DNA from: ZC4RG20 sp035760685
GTDB lineage: Bacteria; Pseudomonadota; Gammaproteobacteria; Steroidobacterales; Rariloculaceae
Assembly (NCBI GenBank): GCA_035760685.1
Contig: DASTSM010000118.1
Coordinates: 1-6,068, forward strand
Direction: 5' to 3'
DNA: 6,068 nt
Position 1 is the first letter of the stretch. Every line of letters begins with the position of its first letter. Below, in pieces: positions 5,262 through 6,068 of the stretch. The notes below the pieces were generated by a model. That model was not told the DNA's origin. It did not search any database and was given only the letters and a program-made list of their open reading frames with translations. A program made the translations under genes and the position numbers.

Positions 5262-6068
5262 ATGAGTCCCGAGCCTTCCTCTTCCCGGCCCATGCGACGG
5301 AGGCCCGCCCGCATCATGCCCGCCATCGCCCTGCCGCGCGATATCGCCGCCACCGTGGCCCATGCGCTCGCCGAGGATATCGGCAGCGGCGACGTGACGG
5401 CCGCTCTCGTGCCGCCCGAGGCGCGAGCGCGAGCACAGGTCACGTTGCGCGAGCCGGCCACGCTGTGCGGGACGGCCTGGTTCGACGAAGTCTTTCGCCA
5501 AATCGATCCGGCCATCGCCGTCGCGTGGCGCTTCGACGACGGCGAGGACGTCGACGCCGACACCGTCGTTTGCGAGGTGACGGGCCCGGCGCGCGGCATC
5601 TTGACCGGCGAACGGACGGCGCTGAACTTCCTCCAGACGCTCTCCGGTACCGCGACGGCGGCGCGGCGCTACGCCGAGGCCGCCACGGGCACGGCCTCCC
5701 GCGTGCTCGACACCCGCAAGACGCTGCCCGGGCTTCGCACGGCGCAGAAATACGCGGTCCGCTGCGGAGGCGCAACGAACCACCGGCTCGGGCTCTTCGA
5801 TGCCGTGCTCATCAAGGAGAACCACATCGCCGCCGCCGGGGGCATCGCCTCGGCCGTCCGGCTCGCACGGGCGCGCGTGGGCCCGCTCATGATCGAGGTC
5901 GAGGTCGAGAGCTTGGACGAGCTGCGCGAGGCCCTCGCGACGGACGCGGACCGGATCATGCTCGACGACTTCTCCCTCGACGACATGCGCCGGGCCGTAG
6001 CCCTCCGCGACGCCGCTGCCGCCTCGGGCGACCCCGCCGCAAAGCGCAAGGAGCTCGAGGCATCCGGC
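5262..6068 (+). CDS. nadC: Nicotinate-nucleotide pyrophosphorylase (quinolinate phosphoribosyltransferase), 3' end beyond window
   Basis: NadC converts quinolinate and PRPP to nicotinate mononucleotide, CO2 and PPi in de novo NAD synthesis. The window holds 269 residues, against 297 in E. coli, so about 25-30 are missing. The N-terminal domain is about 25-130, with HALAEDIGSGDVT (34-46) and GERTALNFLQ (116-125). The barrel domain follows with TRKTLPGLR (151-159), KYAVRCGGATNHRLGLFDA (163-181), LIKENHI (183-189), IEVEVE (211-216) and LDDF (234-237). These supply the usual substrate-binding Arg, Lys and His (R117, R152, K153, H174, R175, K185) and acidic residues (E212, D235). The sequence ends in ELEASG, just where the family continues with a phosphate-binding GGI. 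A linker around 249-264 (RDAAAASGDPAAKRKE) seems longer than in E. coli. The N-terminal tail is Arg- and Ser-rich. No nadA or nadB is visible. Confidence 0.96.
   Translation, partial: MSPEPSSSRPMRRRPARIMPAIALPRDIAATVAHALAEDIGSGDVTAALVPPEARARAQVTLREPATLCGTAWFDEVFRQIDPAIAVAWRFDDGEDVDADTVVCEVTGPARGILTGERTALNFLQTLSGTATAARRYAEAATGTASRVLDTRKTLPGLRTAQKYAVRCGGATNHRLGLFDAVLIKENHIAAAGGIASAVRLARARVGPLMIEVEVESLDELREALATDADRIMLDDFSLDDMRRAVALRDAAAASGDPAAKRKELEASG

Noticed and set aside
5205..5825. 206-codon minus-strand frame opposite nadC
   Set aside because: It is antisense to an obvious NadC with all substrate-binding motifs, and its own product has no recognisable feature.
1..6068. Search for a CRISPR array, tRNA genes, prophage, toxin-antitoxin or defence genes
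   Set aside because: No spaced direct repeats, tRNA-like folds or such protein motifs were seen. Nearly all the sequence is accounted for by six housekeeping-type genes.

Overview
The window is a compact, high-GC bacterial chromosome segment carrying six recognisable genes, two of them cut by the window edges. The gene set points to a gammaproteobacterium. AceE is the homodimeric-type pyruvate dehydrogenase E1 of beta/gammaproteobacteria, there is a gammaproteobacterial-type RNase T, and a CGFS monothiol glutaredoxin (Grx4/GrxD) sits next to it. From memory, rnt and grxD also lie close together in Pseudomonas. No rRNA, tRNA, CRISPR array, phage gene or transposase gene is visible, and GC-rich codon use looks even across the genes. 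This reads as core genome, not an accessory island.

Layout. (1) Positions 1-1680, minus strand: the first 560 residues of AceE, with the 3' third beyond the left edge. (2) Positions 1681-1836: a 156-bp divergent control region with overlapping candidate -10 boxes for the two outward genes and a hairpin in the aceE leader. (3) Positions 1837-4031, plus strand: an M17 leucyl aminopeptidase overlapping by ATGA with RNase T, probably a two-gene operon. (4) Positions 4032-4091: a nested inverted repeat of the REP-doublet (REPIN) type between convergent rnt and grxD, likely also a two-way terminator. (5) Positions 4115-4438, minus strand: grxD. (6) Positions 4439-4608: divergent intergenic DNA with weak promoter candidates and a small hairpin. 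(7) Positions 4609-5208, plus strand: a five-helix membrane protein resembling the PuuD/urate oxidase N-terminal membrane domain without a cytochrome c domain. (8) From 5262 to the right edge, plus strand: nadC, missing roughly its last 25-30 residues.

Together the genes cover housekeeping work: acetyl-CoA production (AceE), peptide turnover (M17 peptidase), tRNA and stable-RNA 3' trimming (RNase T), Fe-S cluster trafficking (GrxD) and NAD synthesis (NadC). There is no sign of a defence system or biosynthetic cluster. The most unusual object is the 60-bp nested palindrome at 4032-4091; the least understood gene is the PuuD-like membrane protein. I found no convincing new multi-gene system.
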